A DNA stretch of 39,911 nucleotides from an uncultured Spartobacteria bacterium (GCA_937901895.1 CALGTD010000055.1:1-39911); one strand, 5' to 3'. Shown: positions 16,412 to 25,451, counted from the stretch's first letter. Translations and numbers: made by a program. Notes: a model not told the origin generated them from the sequence alone.

Positions 16412-17302
16412 TCACGGAACCGACACCCAAAGTGTCACTGCCGCAGAGCCGGGCGGATATTCCGGTGGCGGCGGAATGGAAATGCCCTTCAGGCCCCGGG
16501 CGATCGACCGAAGGTCCCCGACCGTCATTCCACGTGCATTCGTGGAAAGCAGAATCCCCGCCCCGGGTGCAGCCACATCGAGAGCGAGTTCGAGCAGCTG
16601 TCCGAAATCCCTCTCCACCCGGAAAACGCGCCCCTTCGCTCCACGCGAAAACGTCGGTGGATCGAGGATGATCGCGTCGAATGTTTCACCCCGCTTTGCC
16701 AGACGGGGCAGCACTGCAAAAACGTCGTCCGTAATGAATCGATGACGCTCACCGTCGAATCCGTTCAGCGCGAAATTCTCCCGTCCGCGTTCCAGCGACT
16801 TCTTCGACAGGTCCAGACTCAACGTTTCCGCGCCTGCACGGCCCGCAGCCACGGAAAACGCACAGGTGTAGGCAAACGCGTTCAGCACCCGCCGCGGCCG
16901 AAGCGACTCGAGGTGCGCGCGATTGGCACGCTGATCGCAGAACAGTCCCACCGAATATCCGGCCGAGAAATCGATTCCGAATTTCAGTCCACGCTCTTCG
17001 ACGACGGTTTGCAGGGGCTGGTCCGCCGCACCCAACAAAAGCACCGGCCGGTCATCCAACCCAGGCCCCTTCACCAGCACGCGCAGGAACACGCGATCCC
17101 ACGGCAACCCTAGAGACTCCAGACGCTCCGGCAGGGCTGCTGCCAGTGAACGCCCGGCGGATTCCGAAACATGACTGACGAGAAAATCCGTGCCAAAGCG
17201 CTCAATCCATCCGTCTCCACCGGTCCACAGCCGGTGGGCATTCGTGTTCTCCGCCGCAAGTGCCGCAACCTGCCCGGCTGTCATCCAATGACCGGTCATC
17301 AT
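16412..17302 (-). CDS. RlmI-like class I SAM-dependent methyltransferase
   Basis: A 296-residue protein related to the 23S rRNA methyltransferase RlmI but without its N-terminal PUA domain. An N-terminal domain of about 100 residues leads into GYSVGLFCDQRANRAHL. Motif I is VLNAFAYTCAFSVAA, followed by LDLSKKSLERGRENFALNG; motif IV is ILDPPTFSRG. Where RlmI has a Ser-Cys-Ser stretch, this protein has LSTNARG, so cytosine-C5 chemistry on 23S rRNA is not assured. The ATG at 17302 (ATGATG) lies 7 bases after the M48 gene and fits that coupling; the longer in-frame start at 17347 overlaps it. Confidence 0.8.
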   Translation of the reverse strand: MMTGHWMTAGQVAALAAENTNAHRLWTGGDGWIERFGTDFLVSHVSESAGRSLAAALPERLESLGLPWDRVFLRVLVKGPGLDDRPVLLLGAADQPLQTVVEERGLKFGIDFSAGYSVGLFCDQRANRAHLESLRPRRVLNAFAYTCAFSVAAGRAGAETLSLDLSKKSLERGRENFALNGFDGERHRFITDDVFAVLPRLAKRGETFDAIILDPPTFSRGAKGRVFRVERDFGQLLELALDVAAPGAGILLSTNARGMTVGDLRSIARGLKGISIPPPPEYPPGSAAVTLWVSVP

Positions 17303-17309
17303 CCTGGTT

Positions 17310-19103
17310 TCACGCGCCAATCGGCGGGAGCGGACAGTCGAACACATCGGCGACGGCCCTGAGGAGCGCGGCCTCGGAGGGCCGAATGACGCCGTCGTGC
17401 CGCACGGTGTTCAGGCAGGCGTTGAAAATCTTCCGCTTCGTTTCGGGATCGGCTTCCGCAGCGTGATCGAGCGCCGCCTCGAGTCTGGTAAAATCGGACT
17501 CGTCCCTTCGCTCCATCGGAAACGCCCCCGGCTTCAGCAGCAAAGCCGACACTCCGGCTGCGAACGCGACATCCCTCTCCGCCGCCGTTTCGCCCGCGTG
17601 TGTGGACAGCGCGGACAGAATGACCGAAATATCCGGAAGGAGGGGAACAACGGATCGATAGCGCACCGACGGACCACGACTTCCGGTAAAGGCGTGATCC
17701 ACGTGCCGCACGAGCGCCTTGTGGAGGACAAACTCGAAGAGGTCCACGCGATCGTCCGCCGCGATCAGCTTTCGGACATTCTCACGAAATTCCAGATACT
17801 GCGGTTTCGAAAGTCTGCGCAGCGCAGGCAGACACAGATCGACGAGCGCCAGCGCGTCACCGATTTCCGCCCGGCGGGCGGAATCCTTTTCGACCAGCGC
17901 GCGCTGCGTTTCGTTGAGGCGCAGTGCGTCCAGCTGCCTCGCGCGCACGGTCGGGTCCCCGGAAAGGAGAAGCCCGTAGATCAGCGGCACCGCACCGGCG
18001 GTTTCGTGAGCGGCGGCGGTCGCAAACTCGGGCAATCCCGCCAGAATCGCCCCCGCAGCCGCGAGGTTGCGTCCGTCGATCTTCGTCGCAGGCTCGACCG
18101 CGGCCACTTGCAACGGACGCGGACGCTTCGGATCGAAGCCAGGCGCGATCGCCTTGATTCGCTCACCGATTGGCGGATGGGTGGCAAACATGCCCAGAAA
18201 CGGATTGCCGAGTCCGTTGCCAAAAAACATGTGACTGGCCTCGTCGGCGCGTGGGGAGTCCAGTCGCGATCCCGCCTGGCCGATCTTCCAGAGCGCCCCG
18301 GCGATGCCGTCCGGATTGCGCGTGAACTGCACCGCCGACGCGTCGGCAAGAAACTCCCGCTGACGGCTCACGGCGGCCTTGATGAGCTTTGCGAAAAACA
18401 CTCCGATCGATCCGACGACGAACAGCGCCAGCCCGATCAGGTAAATGGGAAGCTGGCTGTTCCCACCGCCACTGCCGCTCCGGCTCGTTTGCACACGGGA
18501 CGATCCTCCCATCTCGAAGACGATCCTTCCAAGGATGGCCAGAAGCAGAATGCCGGTCAGCACGCCGACGAGGCGGAGGTTCAACCTCATGTCGCCGTTG
18601 AGAATGTGGCTGAACTCGTGGGCAATCACACCCTGCAGCTCGTCGCGCGTCAGCTGGTCCAGTGCACCGCGGGTCACACCGATCACCGCATCACCGACCG
18701 TATTGCCGGCGGCGAAGGCGTTGATTCCAGGTTCCGCGTCGAGCACGTAGATTTCGGGAACGGGAACACCGGACGCTAGCGACATTTCCTCCACGACGTT
18801 TCGCAACCGCACTTCCGCGGGATCCGTGGTGTGCGGGTTGATCGCGCGGCCACCGAGCATTTCGGCAATCACGGAGCCGCCGCGGGACAGTTCAGCGATG
18901 CGAAAAATCGAGCCGAGAGCGACCACGACGATCACGCCGCAGGAAATCATGCCCAGCATCCGCCAGTCGGTGAGGGATTCCCCAAAGGCAAATGCCGCGA
19001 GGACATGCAGGGTGGCGATGATCCCGACGACCGCGAGCGCGAAATACACCAGCAGCCACTTTGTCCGGCGTCGCGCCCTGTCCTGGCTGGCGAAGAAGTC
19101 CAT
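17310..19103 (-). CDS. M48 (HtpX-like) membrane metalloprotease with C-terminal TerB-like region
   Basis: A 597-residue protein. Two N-terminal membrane helices (about 15-38 and 50-68), then the peptidase domain with zinc motif HEFSH (162-166) and third ligand Glu in REFLADASAVQF (about 250), with two more membrane helices between them, as in HtpX. After the HPPIGERIKAI end of the protease domain there is a cytoplasmic extension of about 250 residues; its helical end (VRHDGVIRPSEAALLRAVADVFDCPLPP) resembles TerB-like repeats found on other M48 proteins. Likely role: quality control of inner-membrane proteins. Its start directly abuts the stop of the hydrolase gene upstream. LemA, a frequent M48 neighbour, is absent. 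Confidence 0.88.
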   Translation of the reverse strand: MDFFASQDRARRRTKWLLVYFALAVVGIIATLHVLAAFAFGESLTDWRMLGMISCGVIVVVALGSIFRIAELSRGGSVIAEMLGGRAINPHTTDPAEVRLRNVVEEMSLASGVPVPEIYVLDAEPGINAFAAGNTVGDAVIGVTRGALDQLTRDELQGVIAHEFSHILNGDMRLNLRLVGVLTGILLLAILGRIVFEMGGSSRVQTSRSGSGGGNSQLPIYLIGLALFVVGSIGVFFAKLIKAAVSRQREFLADASAVQFTRNPDGIAGALWKIGQAGSRLDSPRADEASHMFFGNGLGNPFLGMFATHPPIGERIKAIAPGFDPKRPRPLQVAAVEPATKIDGRNLAAAGAILAGLPEFATAAAHETAGAVPLIYGLLLSGDPTVRARQLDALRLNETQRALVEKDSARRAEIGDALALVDLCLPALRRLSKPQYLEFRENVRKLIAADDRVDLFEFVLHKALVRHVDHAFTGSRGPSVRYRSVVPLLPDISVILSALSTHAGETAAERDVAFAAGVSALLLKPGAFPMERRDESDFTRLEAALDHAAEADPETKRKIFNACLNTVRHDGVIRPSEAALLRAVADVFDCPLPPIGA

Positions 19104-20156
19104 TTACTCCGGAAGCTCGTCGTCCGGCGGGGGCGCTCCCGTCTTCAAGCCGCCGAGAAAATCCCGAACCGCGGTCTCCATCTTCCCGGCATTTGGCCCG
19201 AACCAGACGGTGTGGCCGGCATCCTCCACGGTGAGGATTCTGGCCTTCGGCAGCCATCCGGAGAAGTCCTTCGGATCGCACCATTCGGCGGAGGCGTCGT
19301 CGCTGCCGAACACGGCGAGCACCGGCGCGGTAATGTTTTCAAAGGGCGAGGGCAGCAGCCCGCGAAGCATCACGAGGTCGTTCCGCGTTCCCGGCTCTCG
19401 CGGACTCGAAGGAGCCTGGGACGCCGCGAGCCCGCGAAAGAATTCCAGTTGCGCGGGATTGGCGAGCACGGCATCCGCGAGCTTCGCGCGACCGCTCTCA
19501 TCCAGCGTCGTGTCGAGGGCAAGAAATCCCTGCAGCACCCGCCGCGGATTCCGTTCGGCAAGTTCTGTCACAAGCCACGAACCCATGTCGCCGGTCGTCT
19601 GGAGAAGGACGGCCTCTCCGAGGAACTGACGCTCCTCCTTGCTTTGCTCCGCGACATACTGCCTCGTCACCGGGGAAAGCAGCACGAGGCCACGCGTTTT
19701 CTCCGGATGACGCAACGCGAATTGCAGCGCAACCTGTCCACCGCTCGAGAACCCAATCACCGCGGCGTCGTTCACCCCGAGCGTGTCCAGCAACGCGGCA
19801 AGCGCGTCCGCCTGATCCTGGAAAAACAATCCAGTCTCCAGCGGTGTGCGGAGGAACCCCGGACGCGAAGGGGCGATCACCCGGTAACCGGCATCGGCCA
19901 GCGATTCACCAATGAGCAGCGCCTGGTCGTATCCTCCGGGAGCGCCGTGACAGACGAGCACCGCAGGTCCGCTGCCACGCTCGGTGTATTCCACCCTGCC
20001 CGCTTTCGTTTCCGCGATCGTGCTGCCGGCGTCGAGTTGCGCCAGCCGCTGGGAGCGCCAGTCCGTGAAGCGCCAGACCACGAATCCGCAGGCAAGCAGG
20101 CCAAGCACGCCAAGGGTGAAGAGCACCCGGCCGGTCCAACGAAGGAACGAAATCAT
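19104..20156 (-). CDS. Membrane-anchored alpha/beta hydrolase
   Basis: A 350-residue protein. One N-terminal membrane helix (about 9-29), then an alpha/beta hydrolase fold: oxyanion region VCHGAPGGYDQ, RPGF strand, nucleophile elbow GFSSGG (Ser about 137), acid in FGSDDAS and the histidine in EDAGHTVWF. Substrate unknown; the group includes esterases, haloperoxidase-like and lipid-acting enzymes. It is the first gene of the minus-strand string leading into M48, methyltransferase and the Mla genes, so an envelope-facing ester substrate is a reasonable guess (inference). Its stop TAA is immediately followed by the ATG of the M48 gene. Confidence 0.82.
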   Translation of the reverse strand: MISFLRWTGRVLFTLGVLGLLACGFVVWRFTDWRSQRLAQLDAGSTIAETKAGRVEYTERGSGPAVLVCHGAPGGYDQALLIGESLADAGYRVIAPSRPGFLRTPLETGLFFQDQADALAALLDTLGVNDAAVIGFSSGGQVALQFALRHPEKTRGLVLLSPVTRQYVAEQSKEERQFLGEAVLLQTTGDMGSWLVTELAERNPRRVLQGFLALDTTLDESGRAKLADAVLANPAQLEFFRGLAASQAPSSPREPGTRNDLVMLRGLLPSPFENITAPVLAVFGSDDASAEWCDPKDFSGWLPKARILTVEDAGHTVWFGPNAGKMETAVRDFLGGLKTGAPPPDDELPE

Positions 20157-20257
20157 CGCGGCATTGTGTATCCGGCGCGGATTCTTCGCTCAACTCCCAA
20201 CCGCCGCCACGCGCGGAAGCAGGCAGGTGTTGCAATCGGTCTGGATCCCAAGACCAC

Positions 20258-20578
20258 CTATCCGGATGCGCTCTCCTGCGTCTGAAACTCCCGCATCAGA
20301 GCGTCGAGCCGGTCCACGGCGTCGGATGCATCCGGGCCCTCCGCCTCGAGCGTGAACGAGTCCCCCTGGCAGAGATTCGCGGTGAGAAGCTCCAGGATGC
20401 GATCGGCCCGGAACCGTTCGCCATCGTCGCGCACGATCTGAATCGCACTGCGAAACAGACGTGCACACGAGACGAATTCCGCAGCCGGGCGGGCGTGCAG
20501 TCCGAGGCGGTTAAGCACCGTCAGCCTGCGCGAAACACGGTGCGAATCGCCTTTCGACCGGCTCTGCATGGCGGTCAC
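20258..20578 (-). CDS. HPr-like phosphocarrier domain protein
   Basis: A 106-residue protein with the HPr signature NRLGLHARPAAEFV; His about 28 equals the phosphorylated His15. The regulatory Ser46 region (usually KSI) reads ADRILELL, so the serine is replaced by arginine and HPr-kinase control is not expected. GTG at 20578 overlaps the cysA stop as GTGA, making it the last gene of the sulfate operon; an ATG at 20569 is the other candidate. HPr normally passes phosphate from enzyme I in sugar PTS systems; no PTS enzyme is in the window. Here it may be a regulatory or Npr-type protein; its link with sulfate uptake is unexplained. Confidence 0.8.
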   Translation of the reverse strand: MTAMQSRSKGDSHRVSRRLTVLNRLGLHARPAAEFVSCARLFRSAIQIVRDDGERFRADRILELLTANLCQGDSFTLEAEGPDASDAVDRLDALMREFQTQESASG

Positions 20579-21306
20579 GCCGGGATGGCGACATCCAGAA
20601 AGTCCGCCACGAAGGCATTCGCCGGGGAATTCCGCACCTCGTCAGGCGTCCCGATCTGCTGCACGACGCCCTTGTCGAGCAGAACGACGCGATCGGCGAC
20701 CTCGAAGGCCTCATCCTGGTCGTGAGTGACGAAGAGCGTCGTCAGATGGATTTGCTCGTGAAAGTCGCGCAACCATTTGCGGAGTTCCTTGCGGACCTTT
20801 GCATCGAGTGCGCCGAATGGCTCGTCCAGCAGCAACACCCTGGGCTGGATCGCGAGTGCGCGGGCAAAGGCGATTCGCTGACGCTGACCGCCGGAAAGCT
20901 GGGTGGGCAGGCGCTTCTCGAGTCCGCGGAGCTGGACGGCATCCAGCAGGGAATGGACGCGCTCGACGACCTTCTCCTCGGAGAGGCGTTCCCGGCGCGG
21001 GGCCACGCGCAGCGCGAACGCGACGTTCTCGAAGATCGTCATGTGGTTGAACAGCGCGTAGTGCTGGAAAACAAAGCCCGCCCTGCGCTTGTAGGCGCTG
21101 CGACCGGTGACGTCCTCGGAGCCAAAAAAAACGGAGCCCTGATCCGGAAATTCCAGCCCCGCGACGATGCGGAGGAGCGTGGTCTTGCCGGAACCGCTGG
21201 GTCCGAGTAGCGCGACGAGTTCGCCGGTATTGACGGTCAGGCTCGCATTGCGAATGGCGGGAAATTTCCCGAATTCCTTGGAGATGGATCGGAGTTCAAC
21301 ACTCAT
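20575..21306 (-). CDS. cysA: Sulfate/thiosulfate ABC transporter ATP-binding protein
   Basis: A 243-residue ATPase. Walker A GPSGSGKTT (about 34-42), Q-loop FQHYALF, signature LSGGQRQR, Walker B VLLLDEPFGALD and H-loop VTHDQDEA, with the CysA-type N-terminus SVELRSISKEFGKFPAI. It drives sulfate import through CysT and CysW. CysA proteins are usually about 350 residues with a C-terminal TOBE/regulatory domain; this one ends right after the ATPase domain (FVADFLDVAIPA), so that domain is absent. No downstream remnant of it is visible, since the HPr-like gene starts at once. ATG overlaps the cysW stop (ATGA). Confidence 0.92.
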   Translation of the reverse strand: MSVELRSISKEFGKFPAIRNASLTVNTGELVALLGPSGSGKTTLLRIVAGLEFPDQGSVFFGSEDVTGRSAYKRRAGFVFQHYALFNHMTIFENVAFALRVAPRRERLSEEKVVERVHSLLDAVQLRGLEKRLPTQLSGGQRQRIAFARALAIQPRVLLLDEPFGALDAKVRKELRKWLRDFHEQIHLTTLFVTHDQDEAFEVADRVVLLDKGVVQQIGTPDEVRNSPANAFVADFLDVAIPA

Positions 21307-22202
21307 GGGTGCGAAGTGGTTGCGTTGGCGCCTTCTCGGAGCTGCTTCTCCGCCTGCCACTCCACGAGTGACTTCAGGACCAGAGTAAGCAGCGCAAGAA
21401 TGGACAGCAGCGAGGCCACGGCAAACGCCGGGGCAAACTGGTATTCGTTGTAAAGGATTTCGATCTGGAGCGGCATCGTGTTCGTCTGCCCGCGAATATG
21501 GCCGGACACAACGCTCACCGCGCCGAACTCGCCCATCGCACGGGCGTTGCAGAGAATGACGCCATAGAGCAGGCCCCATTTGATCTTCGGCAACGTGATG
21601 CGCAGGAAGATCTGCCAGCCATTCGCGCCGAGCGTGGAGGCGGCCTCCTCCTCGGCATGCCCCTGCGCCTGCATGAGAGGGATCAACCCTCGCGCGACAA
21701 ATGGGAACGTAACGAAAGTCGTGGCCAGCACCATGCCGGGAACAGCGAAGATGATCTGGATGTCGTTGTCCATGAGCCATGGTCCCAGCCAGCCCTGCCG
21801 TCCGTAGAGCAGCACGTAAATCAAACCTCCGATGACCGGCGAAACCCACAAGGGAAGATCGATCAGCGAGGTGAGAAGGGATTTTCCACGGAAATGAAAC
21901 CGCGTGATCGCCCATGCCGCGGCGAGACCGAAGATCGTATTGAGCGGGACCGCAATCGCCGCAACGAGCAGGGTCAGGTAGATCGCGTGCTGGGTCGCGG
22001 AATCTTCGAACGCCGCGAAGTAAGCACTCACGCCGGCGGAAAACGCCTGCTGGAAAATGACGAACAGCGGCAGCGCGAGGAACAGCCCGAAGAAGACGAG
22101 GACGATCCCGATGAGGATCACCTTGACGACCGAAGACTCCGTCGTTGCCCGCCGCGCACGCGCGACCGGCGCCACGGGAAAGTTGGAAACTGCACCGGCC
22201 AT
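21303..22202 (-). CDS. cysW: Sulfate ABC transporter permease CysW
   Basis: A 299-residue inner-membrane permease with about six helices. The binding-protein-dependent transport loop is visible as EEEAASTLGANGWQIFLRITLPKIKWGLLYG, followed by the CysW-type NARAMGEFGAVSVVSGHIRGQTNTMPL. The ATG at 22202 starts one base after the cysT stop; a TTG at 22211 would overlap. It pairs with CysT to form the channel for sulfate or thiosulfate. Confidence 0.94.
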   Translation of the reverse strand: MAGAVSNFPVAPVARARRATTESSVVKVILIGIVLVFFGLFLALPLFVIFQQAFSAGVSAYFAAFEDSATQHAIYLTLLVAAIAVPLNTIFGLAAAWAITRFHFRGKSLLTSLIDLPLWVSPVIGGLIYVLLYGRQGWLGPWLMDNDIQIIFAVPGMVLATTFVTFPFVARGLIPLMQAQGHAEEEAASTLGANGWQIFLRITLPKIKWGLLYGVILCNARAMGEFGAVSVVSGHIRGQTNTMPLQIEILYNEYQFAPAFAVASLLSILALLTLVLKSLVEWQAEKQLREGANATTSHP

Positions 22203-22203
22203 A

Positions 22204-23031
22204 TCAGGCAATCCCCCTCCGTCTCGCGTCCCACGCCTGCAGGCCGTTGCTCACGAGAACAATGCCAAACGAGGCGGCAAGCATGACGAAACCAAGCGCG
22301 GCCGCGCCGGCGTAGTCGTATTGTTCGAGCTTCGTGACGATCAACAGCGGCGTAATCTCCGTTTTGAACGGAAGATTTCCCGCAATGAAAATGACCGAGC
22401 CGTATTCGCCCACAGCGCGCCCGAATGCGAGCGTCGCGCCGGTAAGGATCGATGGAAACAGCGACGGCAGAATGACGCGGCGGAAGGTTTGAAACCGGTT
22501 CGCGCCGAGGCACGCGGCCGCCTCCTCGACATCCGTCGAAAGCTGAAGGATGACCGGCTGCACCGTCCGCACCACAAAGGGCAGCCCGATGAACGTTAGG
22601 GCAATGAGGATGCCGAGATCGGTGAAGGCAACCTTGATGCCAAGCGGCGTCAGGAGTTTTCCAAACCATTCATTCGGCGCGTAGAGCGTGGTGAGCGCAA
22701 TGCCGGCCACCGCCGTCGGGAGCGCGAAGGGAAGATCCGTCATCGCATCGAGCAGCTTGCGACCCGGAAAGCGGTATCGCGTAAGCACCCACGCGGCCAT
22801 CACGCCGAAGACGGAATTGATCGCCGCAGCCATCGCGGAGATGCCGAAGCTGACCTTGTAGGATGCGACAACCCGGGGTTCCGTGATCGTCCGCCAGAAC
22901 TCGCTCCAGCCTGCGGTGCTGGTTTTCAGGATGAGCCCGGCAAACGGCAGCAGCACGATGATCCCCAGATAAATCCAGGTATATCCCATCGTGAGGCCGA
23001 AGCCGGGCAGGACGTGCTTGCGTCGGGCCAT
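22204..23031 (-). CDS. cysT: Sulfate ABC transporter permease CysT (CysU)
   Basis: A 275-residue permease with about six membrane helices. Family marks: DLPFALPTAVAGIALTTLYAPNEW in the third helix region, the EAA loop EEAAACLGANRFQTFRRVILPSLFPSI and FGRAVGEYGSVIFIAGNLPFKTEI, which is characteristic of CysT. The start at 23031 lies 9 bases after the binding-protein gene. It forms the heterodimeric channel with CysW. Confidence 0.94.
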   Translation of the reverse strand: MARRKHVLPGFGLTMGYTWIYLGIIVLLPFAGLILKTSTAGWSEFWRTITEPRVVASYKVSFGISAMAAAINSVFGVMAAWVLTRYRFPGRKLLDAMTDLPFALPTAVAGIALTTLYAPNEWFGKLLTPLGIKVAFTDLGILIALTFIGLPFVVRTVQPVILQLSTDVEEAAACLGANRFQTFRRVILPSLFPSILTGATLAFGRAVGEYGSVIFIAGNLPFKTEITPLLIVTKLEQYDYAGAAALGFVMLAASFGIVLVSNGLQAWDARRRGIA

Positions 23032-23040
23032 GCGGAGGAA

Positions 23041-24066
23041 TCAGCGCCCGGCCGCGTAAATCTGGTCGAACGTTCCACCGTCGGCAAAGTGCTCGGCGGT
23101 CGCCTTCGTCCAGCCACCAAAGACGTCGTCGATGGTGAACAACTCGATCTCGGGATACTGGTCCTTGAATTTGGCAAGCACCTCGGGATTGGTCGGGCGG
23201 AAGAAGTGCTTCGCGGCGATTTCCTGCCCCTCGGGAGTGTAGAGGAACTCCAGATATCCCTCGGCGGCCTCGCGGGTGCCCTTCCGATCAACGACCTTGT
23301 CCACGATGGAAACGGTCGGCTCAGCGAGGATGCTCTGCTTCGGAATGACGATCTCGAAGTCGTCCGGGTGGAGCTTCTTCATGAGGAGAAGCTCGTTCTC
23401 CCAGTTGATCAACACGTCGCCGATTCCGCGCTCCGCGAAGGTCGTCGTGGCACCGCGCGCGCCGGAATCGAGAACGGGCACGTTCTTGAACAGCGCCTTG
23501 ACGTATTCCTGCGCCTTGGCCTGGTCGCCGTTGTTCTTCGCGAGGGCCTGTCCCCACGCTGCGAGATAGTTCCAGCGGGCCACGCCTGAGGTCTTCGGGT
23601 TCGGCGTGATCACCTGCACGTCCTCACGAATGAGATCGTCCCAATCCTTGATGTTCTTGGGGTTGCCCTTGCGAACCAGGAACGCGAGCGTCGAGACGTA
23701 AGGCGAGCTGTTGAGAGGCAAACGCTTCTGCCAGTCGGCGGGAACCAGATCTCCATTCTGATGCAGAGCGTCGATATCGGCCGCAAGCGCGAGCGTGACC
23801 ACATCGGCGCGCAGGCCGTCGATCACCGCGCGAGCCTGCTTGCTGGATCCCCCATGCGACTGGTCGACCTTCACATCCTGGCCGGTCTTTTCCTTCCAGT
23901 ATTTGACGAAGGCGTTGTTGTATTCCGCGTAGAATTCGCGGGTGGGATCGTAGGAAACATTGAGGAGCTCGATGGTCTTCGCGTTTGCACTCGCGACGAC
24001 GAGCGAGGCCAGCGATGCAAGCAGGAGCCGTGAGCCGGGTAGCTTGTGAAGGATTCCGATTTTCAT
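23041..24066 (-). CDS. sbp: Periplasmic sulfate-binding protein
   Basis: A 341-residue exported protein with signal peptide ending at ASANA (about residue 29). The mature protein starts with the family motif IELLNVSYDPTREFY and contains the sulfate-site block DQSHGGSSKQARAV, the ALAADIDAL segment and the FLVRKGNPKNI and NPKTSGVARWNYLAAWG blocks typical of Sbp/CysP. It captures sulfate in the periplasm and delivers it to CysTW. It stands between the porin and cysT on the same strand, with short gaps (20 and 9 bases), so one operon is likely. I cannot tell sulfate from thiosulfate preference by eye. Confidence 0.94.
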   Translation of the reverse strand: MKIGILHKLPGSRLLLASLASLVVASANAKTIELLNVSYDPTREFYAEYNNAFVKYWKEKTGQDVKVDQSHGGSSKQARAVIDGLRADVVTLALAADIDALHQNGDLVPADWQKRLPLNSSPYVSTLAFLVRKGNPKNIKDWDDLIREDVQVITPNPKTSGVARWNYLAAWGQALAKNNGDQAKAQEYVKALFKNVPVLDSGARGATTTFAERGIGDVLINWENELLLMKKLHPDDFEIVIPKQSILAEPTVSIVDKVVDRKGTREAAEGYLEFLYTPEGQEIAAKHFFRPTNPEVLAKFKDQYPEIELFTIDDVFGGWTKATAEHFADGGTFDQIYAAGR

Positions 24067-24086
24067 GGGATGCGATGGGATGAGTT

Positions 24087-25451
24087 TTAGAAAGTGACGC
24101 CGAACTGCGATCCGAGAACGGTTGCGTTCTGCACCAGGCCCTCCCCTCCGGGACGGATGATGTATTGGATGAAGGGCTGGACGTAGGTGAAGGCGTTGAG
24201 CTGCACGCGGTAGTCCGCTTCGAGCACGGCCTCATACGTGCGCTGGACCTGCTGTCCGGCCTGCTCGCGGGCGAGGATCCGGTAGTAGCTGTAATTACCG
24301 TAGGCAATGGCGACACCGAGCTGGTCCTTGTCGCGGCCCGGAATGAGACCCTGGTAGATCAGGCCGCTCTGGAAATAGAACGGGAGGGCGTTGTTGTATT
24401 TCGGCGCGTAGTTGATGAGGTTGAACGCGTAGAGACCCTGGTCGCTCAGCTTCGGCTTTTCCATCGGGACCGGCTCCTTGAAGCTCTTGCCATCCGACGG
24501 ACCCTTCTGCAGCACGGCGTCCGGCTCCGGCGATCGCTCGCGGAAAAGCATCTGGTCCGCCTGCCAGTAAAACGCGAACGTCTGGTCATACGTCGCACCG
24601 AAGAACGACGTGTTCTCGATGCCGGAATAGATCGCGCCAAATGCATAGCGACCCGGCAGTTTCGCGTTGCCGATCTTCGGAGTAACGCCGGTCTCCGCTA
24701 CGAAATAGAGCCCGTTGAGTGCCGGGTCCTGCGCATAGCCCTGGAAGGCCAGACCGTGGTTCGCGGTGCTCGTCGCCTCGGGATAGGCCATGTAGAGGCC
24801 CGCCTGCAGATAGTGCCATGGGGTGGTCTTGACCTTCAGATCGCCGCCCCATCCCACATAGGCACTGCCCCAGGGGATGTTGTTCAGGCTCAGTCCGCGC
24901 GCCGAAGTGAGCGTGTTGTTGACGAAGAATTTCGACTCCGGCTGGACGATGAAAATGTCCGCCGGATTCAGCCAGCCGCCGCGAATCGTGATCGCATCCT
25001 CGACCCAGAGCAGGTCCCGCGATTCCCACTTCAACCCGGTCGACTGGAGGCGCCACTGCTTGCCGCCTTGAAATGTGCTTGGATTGAAGAGGCTGGACGC
25101 GCCGGCATAGGCATTCGGATCCTCCCCATCCCGCCAGCGAACGCTGCTCTCCGCGGAGAGGCCGGTGATGCCAAACATCTTCTCGAAATCCAGCCCGAGC
25201 GTGAACTTCAGTTCCTCCTGGAACGCGCCGCGCCCTTGATCCTTCCCGCCGTCGGCGAGGAAGAGGAAATTCGCCTTCCAGAACCCCTTCACGGAAATGC
25301 CGTAGTCCTCGAGGGTGTCTCGAAGTCCGAACCAATTGCCCGTCGCGTTTTTGCCGTTCCACCATTCGGCCACGGGAGATGGCTCGGACTCCTGCGCGAT
25401 CAAGGGGCAGGCCGGAAGCAGCGCAATCAGGGGTAGGATGGAAACTTTCAT
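24087..25451 (-). CDS. OprB-family porin, first gene of the sulfate operon
   Basis: A 454-residue outer-membrane barrel with signal peptide (MKVSILPLIALLPACPLIAQ). The N-terminal block TGNWFGLRDTLEDYGI is the OprB/carbohydrate-selective porin signature, and the chain ends in phenylalanine (FGVTF), as BAM substrates do. OprB proteins are named for sugar uptake. Because this one heads the sulfate transport genes with a 20-base gap to sbp, passage of sulfate or organosulfur compounds is more likely here (inference from context). A candidate operator and structured leader lie upstream. Confidence 0.85.
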   Translation of the reverse strand: MKVSILPLIALLPACPLIAQESEPSPVAEWWNGKNATGNWFGLRDTLEDYGISVKGFWKANFLFLADGGKDQGRGAFQEELKFTLGLDFEKMFGITGLSAESSVRWRDGEDPNAYAGASSLFNPSTFQGGKQWRLQSTGLKWESRDLLWVEDAITIRGGWLNPADIFIVQPESKFFVNNTLTSARGLSLNNIPWGSAYVGWGGDLKVKTTPWHYLQAGLYMAYPEATSTANHGLAFQGYAQDPALNGLYFVAETGVTPKIGNAKLPGRYAFGAIYSGIENTSFFGATYDQTFAFYWQADQMLFRERSPEPDAVLQKGPSDGKSFKEPVPMEKPKLSDQGLYAFNLINYAPKYNNALPFYFQSGLIYQGLIPGRDKDQLGVAIAYGNYSYYRILAREQAGQQVQRTYEAVLEADYRVQLNAFTYVQPFIQYIIRPGGEGLVQNATVLGSQFGVTF

